Assembly: GCA_965203975.1 (NCBI GenBank)
Contig: CBDBDT010000002.1
Coordinates: 2,604,001-2,668,000 of the forward strand
Length of the DNA stretch: 64,000 nucleotides
Direction: 5' to 3'
DNA from: CATOSK01 sp965203975
GTDB taxonomy: Bacteria > Chloroflexota > Dehalococcoidia > Lucifugimonadales > UBA3495
In this document: piece after piece, positions 1-8,128 of the stretch
How the letters are laid out: the number at the start of each line of letters is the position of its first letter
Position numbering within the stretch: the first letter of the stretch is position 1
Notes under the pieces: generated by a model
The model's database searches: none
What the model was told of the DNA's origin: nothing
What the model saw: the letters and a program-made list of their open reading frames with translations, nothing else
Translations under genes and position numbers: made by a program

Positions 1-1
1 G

Positions 2-1225
2 ACCTTCCGCATAATCAGTGGTGAGGACGAGGCGGCGTACTGCTTCATTGGGGGCGTCCACGGCCTGCCGGTGACCAACGGAATACTGGCCGACCTGGGC
101 GGAGGCAGCATGGAGGTGGTGTCCTTCGCCGACCGGACGCTGGAGAGCGGGCACACGCTGCCCCTGGGAAGCCTGCGGATATCCAATAGTTTCCGTTTGA
201 ACGACCGGCCGTCGACGGAAGACGTGGCCATGGCGGTGCGGCACATACGGGAGAGCGTGGAAGAAGAAGGCATACCGTACCTGGGCGCTTCGGGCACACT
301 GGTGGGATCGGGCGGGTCCATCCGCCTGCTGTCCAAGCTGGACCGGCGAAGGTCGGCGTACCCGATCCTGAAGATGCACGGGTACTACATTACCGGCGAG
401 GGGTTGGACTGTCTGACCGAAACCCTGGTCAACTCGTCCAGAGCGGAGCGGGCGGCGATGACGGGCATGAATCCCGAGCGGACCCATTCCATTGTGGGGG
501 GCGCGCTAGTGGCCCGGGCCCTGATGGAGCACACGGGGGCAGGTGGAATACTGGTCTCAGGTCAGGGGTTGAGGGAGGGCCTGGCCCGCCACCCGAATCC
601 CCTTCCGGGGGGACGGCCGGTGACGCTGCCGCAGCGGGGGCGGATAAGGGATGCGGGAGTGGCCGACCTGGTGAAGCGTTTCGCTTTGCGTTTCTGGAGG
701 CGGGGTCCCCGGCGGGCGAACTTGGCGCTGCGGCTGGCCAGAACGGCTTGGATGTTCCGCCACCGGCGGATGACATCTTCGGTGCAGTGCGCGGCGATGC
801 TACTTGACATAGGGAGCGCGATCGATTTCTATAACCGGTTGGGACGGACCGCGGCGGTGGTTGCCCGCTCGGACCTTCCCGGGTACAGCCACCGGGAGTC
901 GGCGCAGGTTGCGGGGATGCTGCTGGTGGCGGAGAGGGGCAGGCTGCCGAGGCAGTACCGCCATACGCCGGTGTTGACCGGTGGGGACAAACGGCTCCTG
1001 GGACAGGCGGCGGCGGTCCTGCTGGCGGCAGACGAGCTGGACCGGAGATTGCCCCCGGATTGTCCGCCGGAAGCGGTGTCGATAACCAGGGACAACGGGG
1101 CGGTGGCGGTGACGACTCCAGTGTGGACGCCGCTGAGGGCGTCGGGACTGGTGGAGCGCTGGGGTAAAGAGTTCGACCAACCAATCCACGTCGAGTCCAC
1201 CAACGGACAAGGAGGCGGCGAATGA
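2..1225 (+). CDS. Ppx/GppA-family phosphatase, 5' end outside window
   Basis: The frame is open from base 2, so the gene begins upstream of the window. The first visible residues hold the family signature IISGEDEA, then LADLGGGSMEV (phosphate-binding, ASKHA fold), VGSGGS, and a C-terminal helical region (AMLLDIGSAIDFYNRLGR, SHRESAQVAGML) that resembles the HD-like third domain of exopolyphosphatases. The family hydrolyses inorganic polyphosphate or pppGpp in the cytosol; which one cannot be read here. The stop codon overlaps the start of the next gene (ATGA at 1222-1225), implying translational coupling to a thymidylate-kinase-like protein. The family call is firm; substrate is open. Confidence 0.88.
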   Translation, partial: TFRIISGEDEAAYCFIGGVHGLPVTNGILADLGGGSMEVVSFADRTLESGHTLPLGSLRISNSFRLNDRPSTEDVAMAVRHIRESVEEEGIPYLGASGTLVGSGGSIRLLSKLDRRRSAYPILKMHGYYITGEGLDCLTETLVNSSRAERAAMTGMNPERTHSIVGGALVARALMEHTGAGGILVSGQGLREGLARHPNPLPGGRPVTLPQRGRIRDAGVADLVKRFALRFWRRGPRRANLALRLARTAWMFRHRRMTSSVQCAAMLLDIGSAIDFYNRLGRTAAVVARSDLPGYSHRESAQVAGMLLVAERGRLPRQYRHTPVLTGGDKRLLGQAAAVLLAADELDRRLPPDCPPEAVSITRDNGAVAVTTPVWTPLRASGLVERWGKEFDQPIHVESTNGQGGGE

Positions 1226-2046
1226 ACGGCCACGAATTCAAGACGAGCTTTCCAATGGGCGAGCGGTTCGGAGACCATCCCTTTGACGGGGAGTACCCGG
1301 GGCGCCTCATCATCGTCGAAGGGATCGACGGATCAGGAAAGAGCACCCAACTGGACCTCTGCGGCAAGTGGCTGCGCAACATGGGGTTCGTCACGGTGTT
1401 CACGGAGTGGAACTCCTCCCCCATCGTCCGGCGGACCACCAAGCGAGGCAAGGACGGGAGGCTGCTTACCCCGATGTCGTTCAGCCTGATCCACGCCGCG
1501 GACTTCGCCAACCGGGTCTATACCCAGATTCTGCCGGCGCTGAAAGCAGGGACGATTGTGCTGGCGGACCGGTACGTGTACACGGCCTTCGCCAGGGACG
1601 CGGCCCGGGGAGTGAACCGGGACTGGCTGCGGCGCATCTACTCCTTCGCAGTCCAGCCGTCGCTGGCCCTGTACTTCAAGGTGCCCCTGGAGGAGTCCAT
1701 CCACCGGATTACAACCGGGCGGGAGTCGATCGGCTTCTACGAGTCAGGGGCGGACATGGGATTTGCGTCGAATCGGGCGGACTCCTTCCGTGCCTTCCAG
1801 GGGAAGCTGCTGGACGAGTACGACAGCCTGACGGAAGAGTTCGGGCTGGTGACCATTGACGCCACGCAGCCAATTCCTAACCAGCAGCAGTTGGTGAGGC
1901 AGTACGTGGAGCCGCTGCTGGATGGGGTGATGAGGGCGCCAGGGCAGACGGTGACGGAGGCCCTGAGCAGCCTCGGGCTGACCGGACGTTACATCCGGCC
2001 TCCGGGTCACTACAGCCGGGACACGGCTGAGGTGGCGGACGGCTAG
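1222..2046 (+). CDS. Thymidylate kinase-like P-loop kinase (paralogue 1)
   Basis: A 274-residue protein with an intact Walker A, GIDGSGKST at residues 34-42 (Lys40), after the beta strand RLIIVE, and the nucleoside-binding DRY motif in ADRYVYTAF. These are hallmarks of dTMP kinase, which makes dTDP from dTMP. It is longer than typical Tmk (about 210 residues): about 27 extra N-terminal residues and a C-terminal tail. The start overlaps the Ppx/GppA stop by four bases. With a second paralogue next door and an exopolyphosphatase-family gene in front, it could be the cellular Tmk or a specialised nucleotide or polyphosphate-linked kinase. Confidence 0.8.
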   Translation: MNGHEFKTSFPMGERFGDHPFDGEYPGRLIIVEGIDGSGKSTQLDLCGKWLRNMGFVTVFTEWNSSPIVRRTTKRGKDGRLLTPMSFSLIHAADFANRVYTQILPALKAGTIVLADRYVYTAFARDAARGVNRDWLRRIYSFAVQPSLALYFKVPLEESIHRITTGRESIGFYESGADMGFASNRADSFRAFQGKLLDEYDSLTEEFGLVTIDATQPIPNQQQLVRQYVEPLLDGVMRAPGQTVTEALSSLGLTGRYIRPPGHYSRDTAEVADG

Positions 2047-2241
2047 CCCCGGTTTCCAAGCCGCAGCCCCTCAACCCTTCCGCCGCGCTACCCTTGTTCT
2101 AAGGGTCGCCGCCTCCGTCGCCAAGTTGGGTAACTTGTCCAAGGCTCCCTGGCGGCTCCGTTCGCGCCTCGGGGCTGGCCGGAGGGTTCCACCATAACGA
2201 TTCATGTGTGACAACCGGGAGTTTACAGCGGGAGGTTACAG

Positions 2242-2937
2242 ATGGTTACACCCAAGTCATACGGACATGCTCCGCTCCAGTTCGGTCGGGACCCGATGCC
2301 CGGGCGGCTCATCGTCGTGGAGGGCACTGATGGGGTGGGCCGGTCAACGCAGATCGCCCTGCTGAAGGAATGGCTGGAAAACGCGGGATACGCGGTGCAG
2401 GAAACTGGATTCCGCCGGTCGGAGCTGACCGGGGCCGGCATTGACCGGGCGATGCGGGGCCACACGCTGGACCACATTACGCTGAACCTGTTCTATGCCA
2501 CCGACTTCTGGGACCGGCTGGAGAAGAGCATCATCCCCGCGCTGCAAGCGGGAAAGATAGCCATTGCGGACCGGTACATCTATTCGATGATCGCCCGGGC
2601 GCGGGTGCGGGGTGTTCCGGCCCGGTGGCTGGACGACGTCCTGGAGTTTGCGATTGTGCCGGACCGGATCCTGTACCTGGACATCGACGTGGACGAGCTG
2701 CTGCCCCGGGTGCTTTCCTGCCGCGAGCTGGACCATTGGGAGTCGGGAGAGGACTTCCTGAGAGGGGCGGACCGTCATGCTTGCTTCGTGGAGTACCAGG
2801 GTTCGCTGCTGGAGGAGTTCCGCAACCTGAGCGACCAGTATGGGTTTGAGACGATAAACGCGCGGCGGAGCGTGAAGGACGTCTTCGAGGACCTGCAGGA
2901 GCGAGTGCTGGCGACGCTGGAGACGATGGACAACTAG
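2242..2937 (+). CDS. Thymidylate kinase-like protein with Arg in place of Walker A Lys (paralogue 2)
   Basis: A 231-residue Tmk-family protein starting at ATG 2242 behind GGGAGG (2230-2235). The fold markers match its neighbour (RLIVVE, ADRYIYSMI, LDLDID-like strand), but the P-loop reads GTDGVGRST: Arg34 (codon CGG 2341-2343) replaces the invariant phosphate-binding Lys. Canonical Tmk needs that Lys for ATP binding and catalysis, so this copy may be inactive, regulatory, or use Arg in a modified way. The rest of the frame is intact and not visibly decayed. It follows paralogue 1 after a 195-bp gap and precedes a VOC gene by 17 bp. Confidence 0.75.
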   Translation: MVTPKSYGHAPLQFGRDPMPGRLIVVEGTDGVGRSTQIALLKEWLENAGYAVQETGFRRSELTGAGIDRAMRGHTLDHITLNLFYATDFWDRLEKSIIPALQAGKIAIADRYIYSMIARARVRGVPARWLDDVLEFAIVPDRILYLDIDVDELLPRVLSCRELDHWESGEDFLRGADRHACFVEYQGSLLEEFRNLSDQYGFETINARRSVKDVFEDLQERVLATLETMDN

Positions 2938-2954
2938 GACGTCAAGGGGGAGAG

Positions 2955-3380
2955 ATGCCGATCCTTTGCTATCTTCACTTCAACGGCAACTGCCGGGAGG
3001 CCTTCGAGTTTTACCGGTCGGTGTTCGGCGGGGAGTTTGGCATGATGACGACCTTCGGGGAGGGTCCGCCGGACATGGGCGTGCCGGAAGCCGAGGCCAA
3101 CAACGTCATGCACGTCAGCCTGAATGTGGGGGACTCGGTGCTGATGGGGAGCGACATGCCGTCGAACTTCGGGCCGCCCCGGGTGATCGGGGACAACTTC
3201 GCGCTGACTTATCCGACGAGCAGCCGGGAGGAGACGGACGAGCTGTTCGGGAAGATATCCGAAGGGGGCACGGTGACGATGCCGCCGCAGGACACCTTCT
3301 GGGGGGCATACTTCGGGGCCTGCACGGACAAGTTCGGAATTAACTGGCAATTCAACTACGAACTGGCCCAGGAGGGTTGA
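2955..3380 (+). CDS. VOC-fold protein, PhnB-like (glyoxalase/bleomycin resistance superfamily)
   Basis: A 141-residue protein starting at ATG 2955 behind GGGGGAGAG. The N-terminus MPILCYLHFNGNCREAFEFY followed by VFGGEFG is the classic opening of the PhnB-like (COG2764) VOC family. Later blocks, MHVSLNVGDSVLMGSDMP and the C-terminal WGAYFGACTDKFGINWQFNY, also fit. Members are dimeric metal-binding or binding-only proteins of mostly unknown role, despite old names such as 3-demethylubiquinone methyltransferase. It ends a plus-strand run just before a hairpin terminator. Confidence 0.82.
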   Translation: MPILCYLHFNGNCREAFEFYRSVFGGEFGMMTTFGEGPPDMGVPEAEANNVMHVSLNVGDSVLMGSDMPSNFGPPRVIGDNFALTYPTSSREETDELFGKISEGGTVTMPPQDTFWGAYFGACTDKFGINWQFNYELAQEG

Positions 3381-3413
3381 TAGTTCTCCCCGTGGGACGG
3401 AAGCGGACCGAAA

Positions 3414-3450
3414 ACAGGCCTGCCCCTTCTGAGGCAGGCCTGTGAGTTTG
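3414..3450 (+). terminator. Rho-independent-type hairpin after the VOC gene
   Basis: Arms ACAGGCCTGCC (3414-3424) and GGCAGGCCTGT (3433-3443) pair perfectly (11 bp) around an 8-base loop, followed by GAGTTTGTG, a weak T-rich tail. It sits 33 bp after the VOC stop codon and before the galU promoter. Confidence 0.75.
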
Positions 3451-3507
3451 TGGGACCCTGGGCTGGGCTGCGATCCTCTTCTGAACCGTCACCTTTCCTG
3501 CCTCCGG

Positions 3508-3536
3508 TTGTTGCCCTACCGGGCCGATGTTAGAAT
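3508..3536 (+). promoter_or_regulatory. sigma70-type promoter of galU
   Basis: TTGTTG (3508-3513), a 17-bp spacer and TAGAAT (3531-3536). Transcription would begin near 3543, only about 13 bases before ATG 3556, so the longer in-frame start at 3442 cannot be used from this promoter. Confidence 0.65.
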
Positions 3537-3555
3537 TTCTCCGCACAGGAGCACG

Positions 3556-4419
3556 ATGAAAGTACGCAAAGCAGTCATTCCCGCAGCGGGCTTGGGGACC
3601 CGCTTCCTTCCCGTTACCAAGTCGGTCCCCAAGGAGCTATTGCCCATCCTCGACCGGCCCATGCTGCAGTACGTAGTGGAAGAGGCCGCCGAAGCCGGAA
3701 TCGAGGAGGTCATCATCGTCACCGCCCGGGGGAAGGAGTCCATCGCCGCCTACTTCCAGCCGGCGCCTGCCCTGGAGCGCCGATTGTCCGAGTCAGGCAC
3801 CGCCGACTTGCAGGAGAAAGTCCGGCATGCCTCTTCGCTGGCCGAAGTTTCCTTTGTGATCCAGGAAGAGCCTTTGGGGTTGGGTCACGCGGTGCTTCAA
3901 GCCAAAAACGCCGTTGACGGAGAGCCCTTCGTGGTCATCCTCCCCGACGACATCATCGCTCACTCGCCGGGGGCCCTGACCCAGATGCTCGAGGTAGCCG
4001 GACGCCTTGATGCCGGAGTGGTGGCCGTGGAGGCGGTGCCGATGGAACTGGCGCCCAACTACGGCGTCGTGGCGGCAACCCCAAGGGAAGAGAGGGTCCA
4101 CCAGGTCCACCGCCTCGTCGAGAAACCTCCCGTCGAGGAAGCGCCGTCAAACCTGGCGGTAGTGGGACGTTACATCCTGCCGCCCGAAATCTTCGAATGC
4201 CTGGAGCGCACAACCCCGGGCGCGAAGGACGAGATACAGCTCACCGACGGGATGTCCCTGCTCCTTGAAGAACAGGACCTGTATGCCTACGAGTTCCTGG
4301 GCACGCGATACGACGGAGGGACTCCTCTCGGACTCCTCCGCGCTTCTCTCGAATTCGGCCTCGCCCAAGATGAGACCCGGGAAGCAGTGAAAGCCCTGGT
4401 GAAGAACCTTACCTTATGA
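3556..4419 (+). CDS. galU: UTP-glucose-1-phosphate uridylyltransferase
   Basis: A 287-residue protein, the usual GalU length. It opens MKVRKAVIPAAGLGTRFLP, the nucleotide-binding signature, then KSVPKELLPILDRPMLQYVV, a sugar-phosphate region with EEPLGLGHAV and VILPDDI, and a VEKP segment. It makes UDP-glucose from UTP and glucose-1-phosphate for envelope polysaccharides and glycolipids. Start 3556 is preferred because AGGAG lies at 3547-3551 and the promoter -10 box is just upstream; a longer in-frame opening from 3442 lies across the terminator and promoter. It appears to be monocistronic. Confidence 0.93.
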   Translation: MKVRKAVIPAAGLGTRFLPVTKSVPKELLPILDRPMLQYVVEEAAEAGIEEVIIVTARGKESIAAYFQPAPALERRLSESGTADLQEKVRHASSLAEVSFVIQEEPLGLGHAVLQAKNAVDGEPFVVILPDDIIAHSPGALTQMLEVAGRLDAGVVAVEAVPMELAPNYGVVAATPREERVHQVHRLVEKPPVEEAPSNLAVVGRYILPPEIFECLERTTPGAKDEIQLTDGMSLLLEEQDLYAYEFLGTRYDGGTPLGLLRASLEFGLAQDETREAVKALVKNLTL

Positions 4420-4445
4420 TCCTGCCCGGTACTCCGCCCGCCGCA

Positions 4446-4574
4446 CTTAGAAACTATCTCAAGACTATTAGCGAACATTGAGTGTGCATTACATCCGTAT
4501 GATGCGGCGGCATTTCACCCCCATCCTAACCTTCCCCCGTCAAGGGGGAAGGGACTTTTGAGATAGTTTCTTAG
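4446..4574. repeat. MITE-like element with 14-bp terminal inverted repeats
   Basis: AGAAACTATCTCAA (4449-4462) is the exact inverse of TTGAGATAGTTTCT (4558-4571), enclosing about 95 bp with no coding sequence. Inside is a second perfect hairpin, CCTTCCCCC (4530-4538) against GGGGGAAGG (4544-4552), and the phrase CACCCCCATCCTAACC, which recurs inverted near 36.6 kb. It lies between galU and the DinB-like gene, and its right end is about 10 bp before that gene's TTG start, so it may affect that gene's leader. Confidence 0.7.
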
Positions 4575-4583
4575 GGAACAACG

Positions 4584-5075
4584 TTGACCACATCCAAGGA
4601 ACAACACCTCGACAACATCCGCTCTGTCCGCGAACAGGTCCGGGCCCTCCTTGACGGGATGGACTACTGCCTCGACTGGAAGCCGGGCCCGGACGATTGG
4701 TCGGCCCGCGAAGTTGTGTATCACTTGGTGGACACGCCGAGGGGAGGCATCGGAGCGCTGGTAGCCGGGCTGCTGGACGGCGCCGTCACCGAGTTCGAGG
4801 TCACTCCCGACCTCAACAACATGGACCCGGCCCGCCTGGAGCGATACTACGATCAGGTCTGCGGAGATTTGACGGGGGTCCTCGACTCGCTGGAAGCGGC
4901 CGTGGCCAACGCCAACGACCACACTATTCAGAATGCGACGGCCACCGCCCACCTGACCGCCCGGGGGATTGACGAGGAACGAACCCCCGACATGCTGTTG
5001 CGGGGCCTGTTCCACCGCCACTGGACGGAACACCTGGGGCAACTGCGGGAGTTAAGGGAGAGCCTGGGTCTGTAA
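4584..5075 (+). CDS. DinB/YfiT-like putative metal-dependent protein
   Basis: A 163-residue protein with the DinB-family layout: an N-terminal helix, then KPGPDDWSAREVVYHLVDT (first metal-type His), a middle helix pair, and the C-terminal HRHWTEHLGQLRELRE carrying further His. DinB-fold four-helix-bundle proteins bind a divalent metal and include thiol S-transferases; the substrate cannot be inferred. The start is TTG 4584 with AGGGA about 7 bases upstream, right beside the inverted-repeat element. The gene converges on lepA. Confidence 0.7.
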   Translation: MTTSKEQHLDNIRSVREQVRALLDGMDYCLDWKPGPDDWSAREVVYHLVDTPRGGIGALVAGLLDGAVTEFEVTPDLNNMDPARLERYYDQVCGDLTGVLDSLEAAVANANDHTIQNATATAHLTARGIDEERTPDMLLRGLFHRHWTEHLGQLRELRESLGL

Positions 5076-5102
5076 GCCGGGGGCGCGCCATTCGGCCGGC
5101 AG

Positions 5103-6935
5103 CTAATTGCTTCCTTCGCCAATCCCCAGCAGGCTCAGGAACGCCTCTTGGGGCACTTCCACGCGGCCGATGCTCTTCATCCGCCGCTTGCCTTCCTTCT
5201 GCTTTTCCAGCAGCTTCCGCTTGCGGGTGATGTCGCCGCCGTAACACTTGGCCAACACATCCTTCCGCAGCGCCCGCACCGTCTCCCTGGCGATCACCCG
5301 GCTTCCGATAGCGGCCTGGATGGGGACTTCAAAAAGCTGGCGCGGAATGGTCGAGCGCAGCTTCTGCACCACGCTCCGCCCTAAGACGACCGACTGGTCC
5401 CGGTGCGCGATCATGGAGAGGGCCTCCACCGGAAGGTGGTTCACCAGCACGTCGATCTTGACCAGCGGCGCCGCCTGGTACCCCTGGAAGGTATAGTCCA
5501 GCGACGCGTACCCCTGGGTGCGGGACTTGAGCTGGTTGAAGAAGTCAGCCAGCATCTCCGCCAGGGGCATGGTGTACTCCATCATCACCCTTGACTCCCC
5601 GCCGCCATCGCCGGCCAAGCCCTGTATGTATTCCACGCGCTTGTACTCGGAACGGCGCGAGTGCATCAGCTCCATGATGGTGCCCACGTACCGGCTGGGG
5701 GAGACAATGGTCAGGTCCAGAATGGGTTCCTGGATCTGCTGCACCTCGTTGGGGGGCGGCAGCTTGGAGGGGTTATCGACCCGAATGGTCTCGCCTGACG
5801 TCAGTACCACCTGGTAGGCGACGCTGGGGGCGGTGACGATCAGGTCCAGGTCATATTCCCGCTCCAGCCGCTCCTGGACTATTTCCAGGTGTACCAGACC
5901 CAGGAAGCCGCAACGGAACCCGAAGCCCAGGGCGGTGCTGCTCTCCGGTTCAATGGTCAACGAAGCGTCGTTGAGCTGGAGTTTCTCCAGCGCTGCCCGC
6001 AGGTTGGAATAGTCCTCACCGTCCGCCGGATAAAGTCCGGCAAACACCATGGACTTGAGCTCAACGTAGCCCGGGAGCGGTTCGGTCGCGGGGTCCGCCA
6101 GGCTGGTCAGGGTGTCGCCGACCGCACATTCCTGGACATCCTTGAACCCCGTGGCGATGTACCCCACCTGTCCACTGTGCAGGACATCCACTGGCTGCGG
6201 GCCCGGTGCGAACACCCCCAACTCCACGATCTCAGTGTTGCGCCCCGAGGACATAACCATGATCTTGTCCGACTTGCTCACCTGCCCGTGGGCCACCCGC
6301 ACGTACCCGATGATTCCCTTGTACGAGTTGTAGACGGAGTCGAACACCAGCGCCCGGAACTGTTCTTGAGAAGTTCCCGACGGAGCCGGCACCCGCTCCA
6401 CCACCGCATCAAGGATGTCCCTGGCCCCGGTGCCCGCCTTGGCGGATACGAACAGGATCTCATCCGGGCGGAAGCCAAACACCTGCTGCAGTTCACCAGC
6501 CACCCGGTCCGGCTCGGCCTGGGGCAGGTCGATCTTGTTGACCACCGGAATCAGTTCCAGGTCGTATTCCATGGCCAGCAGCGTGTTGGCGATGGTCTGA
6601 GCCTCGATTCCCTGGCTCGCGTCAACCACCAGCAACGCGCCTTCGCAGGCGGCCAGCGCCCGGGAAACCTCGTAGCTGAAATCCACATGGCCGGGAGTAT
6701 CGATCAGGTTCAACTGGTACGACTGACCGTCCGAAGCCTGGTGGTTCATCGTCACGGCCTTACCCTTGATGGTGATGCCCCGCTCCCGTTCCAGCTCCAT
6801 CTGGTCCAGGAATTGGGCCTTCATTTCCTGGGCGCGAACGGTGCCCGTAATCTCCAGGAACCGGTCCGCCAGGGTGGACTTTCCGTGATCGATGTGGGCG
6901 ATGATGCAAAAATTGCGGATTTGCTGCGGGTCCAT
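5103..6935 (-). CDS. lepA: Elongation factor 4 (back-translocating GTPase)
   Basis: A 610-residue GTPase of the usual LepA length. From ATG 6935 it opens MDPQQIRNFCIIAHIDHGKS (G1), then RERGITIK (G2), DTPGHVDFSYEV (G3), NKIDLP (G4), EF-Tu-like domains, and the LepA-specific C-terminal domain with RKKLL-type basic stretches near KRRMKSIGRVEVPQEAFL. It acts on stalled or mistranslocated ribosomes. An in-frame ATG 26 codons upstream exists, but its extension has no conserved sequence and no Shine-Dalgarno site. No strong ribosome-binding site precedes 6935 either. Confidence 0.96.
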   Translation of the reverse strand: MDPQQIRNFCIIAHIDHGKSTLADRFLEITGTVRAQEMKAQFLDQMELERERGITIKGKAVTMNHQASDGQSYQLNLIDTPGHVDFSYEVSRALAACEGALLVVDASQGIEAQTIANTLLAMEYDLELIPVVNKIDLPQAEPDRVAGELQQVFGFRPDEILFVSAKAGTGARDILDAVVERVPAPSGTSQEQFRALVFDSVYNSYKGIIGYVRVAHGQVSKSDKIMVMSSGRNTEIVELGVFAPGPQPVDVLHSGQVGYIATGFKDVQECAVGDTLTSLADPATEPLPGYVELKSMVFAGLYPADGEDYSNLRAALEKLQLNDASLTIEPESSTALGFGFRCGFLGLVHLEIVQERLEREYDLDLIVTAPSVAYQVVLTSGETIRVDNPSKLPPPNEVQQIQEPILDLTIVSPSRYVGTIMELMHSRRSEYKRVEYIQGLAGDGGGESRVMMEYTMPLAEMLADFFNQLKSRTQGYASLDYTFQGYQAAPLVKIDVLVNHLPVEALSMIAHRDQSVVLGRSVVQKLRSTIPRQLFEVPIQAAIGSRVIARETVRALRKDVLAKCYGGDITRKRKLLEKQKEGKRRMKSIGRVEVPQEAFLSLLGIGEGSN

Positions 6936-7023
6936 AGCCGTGAAATGGTAACACGGTGGTGAATCACTCACAAGCAAAACCCGAAGCCGGAACACAACCG
7001 TTCCGGGCTGCAATCAAAGCGAA

Positions 7024-7051
7024 AGCCCCGGCTATATGACTAGCCGGGGCT
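7024..7051 (-). terminator. Hairpin terminator after the oligopeptide ATPase genes
   Basis: AGCCCCGGCTA (7024-7034) pairs with TAGCCGGGGCT (7041-7051) around a 6-base loop. Read on the minus strand it is followed by TTTCGCTTTG. It separates the OppD/OppF-type genes from lepA. Confidence 0.75.
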
Positions 7052-7079
7052 GTAAGGCCAACAAGAGCCAGGCTGGAAG

Positions 7080-8123
7080 CTAGTACGAGCCGTAGCCTGG
7101 GACTCTGATGCAGGAAGCCCAGTGCCCGGGTTCGACCTCCCGAAGGTCGGGGATAGCCTGGGTACAATCGTCTATCGCGATGGGGCACCGGGGGTGGAAC
7201 ACGCAGCCCGAAGGCGGGTTCAGCGGGCTGGGCACCTCACCCGAAAGGATGATCCGTTCCCGTTGGGCGTCAATCACCGGGTCGGGGATGGGCACCGCAG
7301 AGAGCAGCGCCTTGGTGTAGGGATGGAACGGGTTCCGGTAGATTTCGTTCCGGTCGGCGATTTCCACCAGCCGGCCCAGGTACATCACCGCCACCCGGTC
7401 GCTGATGTGACGCACCACCGACAGGTCGTGAGCAATGAACAGGTAGGTCAGCGAGAACCGCTCCTGCAGGTCTTCCAGGAGGTTGATCACCTGGGCCTGG
7501 ATGGACACGTCCAAGGCCGAAACCGGCTCGTCGCAAACAATCAGCTTGGGGTCCACGGACAACGCCCGGGCGACGCCGATCCTCTGCCGCTGCCCGCCGC
7601 TGAACTCGTGGGGGAAGCGGTCTGCCATGTAGGGATTGAGTCCCACGTTCTGCAGCAGCTCGGCCACCCGTTCCCGGTATTCTTCCTTACTCTTGACCAG
7701 GCCGTGAACGATCAGCGGTTCCCCGATAATGTTCCCGGCGGTCATGCGGGGGTTCAGCGAACTGAACGGGTCCTGGAAAATCACCTGCATCTGCCGGCGC
7801 ATCTGCCGCATCTGCCGGGTAGACAGGCCCACCAACTCCTGCCCTTCGAATAGGATCTGCCCGTCGGTGGGCTTGTAAAGCTGGAGGATGCAGCGCCCGG
7901 TGGTTGTCTTCCCGCAGCCGCTCTCTCCCACCAGGCCCAGCGTCTCTCCGCGCCGCACGAAGAAAGTGATGTCATCCACCGCTTTGATCTGGGCAACGGC
8001 CCGCTGGAAAATCAGACCCGCCGTGACCGGGAAATACATCTTGAGGTTGTTGACTTCAAGCAGGAGATCATCCTGCACACCGGTGGTTGCGCCCTGGGGT
8101 TCCGCGGAAGGCATAGTCGTCAT
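7080..8123 (-). CDS. Oligopeptide/dipeptide ABC transporter ATPase, DppF/OppF type
   Basis: A 347-residue ABC ATPase: Walker A GESGCGKT (66-73), Q-loop around VIFQDPFSSLNP, signature SGGQRQRIGVARAL, Walker B LIVCDEPVSALD, H-loop IAHDLS, and the C-terminal oligopeptide-specific region ending in Cys-containing PSGCVFHPRCP, which in relatives binds a 4Fe-4S cluster. It energises peptide uptake with the OppD-type partner upstream (6-bp gap). No permease or receptor is adjacent; three receptor/permease sets without ATPases lie at 42-56 kb. Confidence 0.93.
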   Translation of the reverse strand: MTTMPSAEPQGATTGVQDDLLLEVNNLKMYFPVTAGLIFQRAVAQIKAVDDITFFVRRGETLGLVGESGCGKTTTGRCILQLYKPTDGQILFEGQELVGLSTRQMRQMRRQMQVIFQDPFSSLNPRMTAGNIIGEPLIVHGLVKSKEEYRERVAELLQNVGLNPYMADRFPHEFSGGQRQRIGVARALSVDPKLIVCDEPVSALDVSIQAQVINLLEDLQERFSLTYLFIAHDLSVVRHISDRVAVMYLGRLVEIADRNEIYRNPFHPYTKALLSAVPIPDPVIDAQRERIILSGEVPSPLNPPSGCVFHPRCPIAIDDCTQAIPDLREVEPGHWASCIRVPGYGSY

Positions 8124-8128
8124 CGCAA

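Noticed and set aside
429..1511. A 360-codon frame antisense to the Ppx/GppA and kinase genes
   Set aside because: Pro/Ser-rich translation, no ribosome-binding site, overlaps two recognisable genes.
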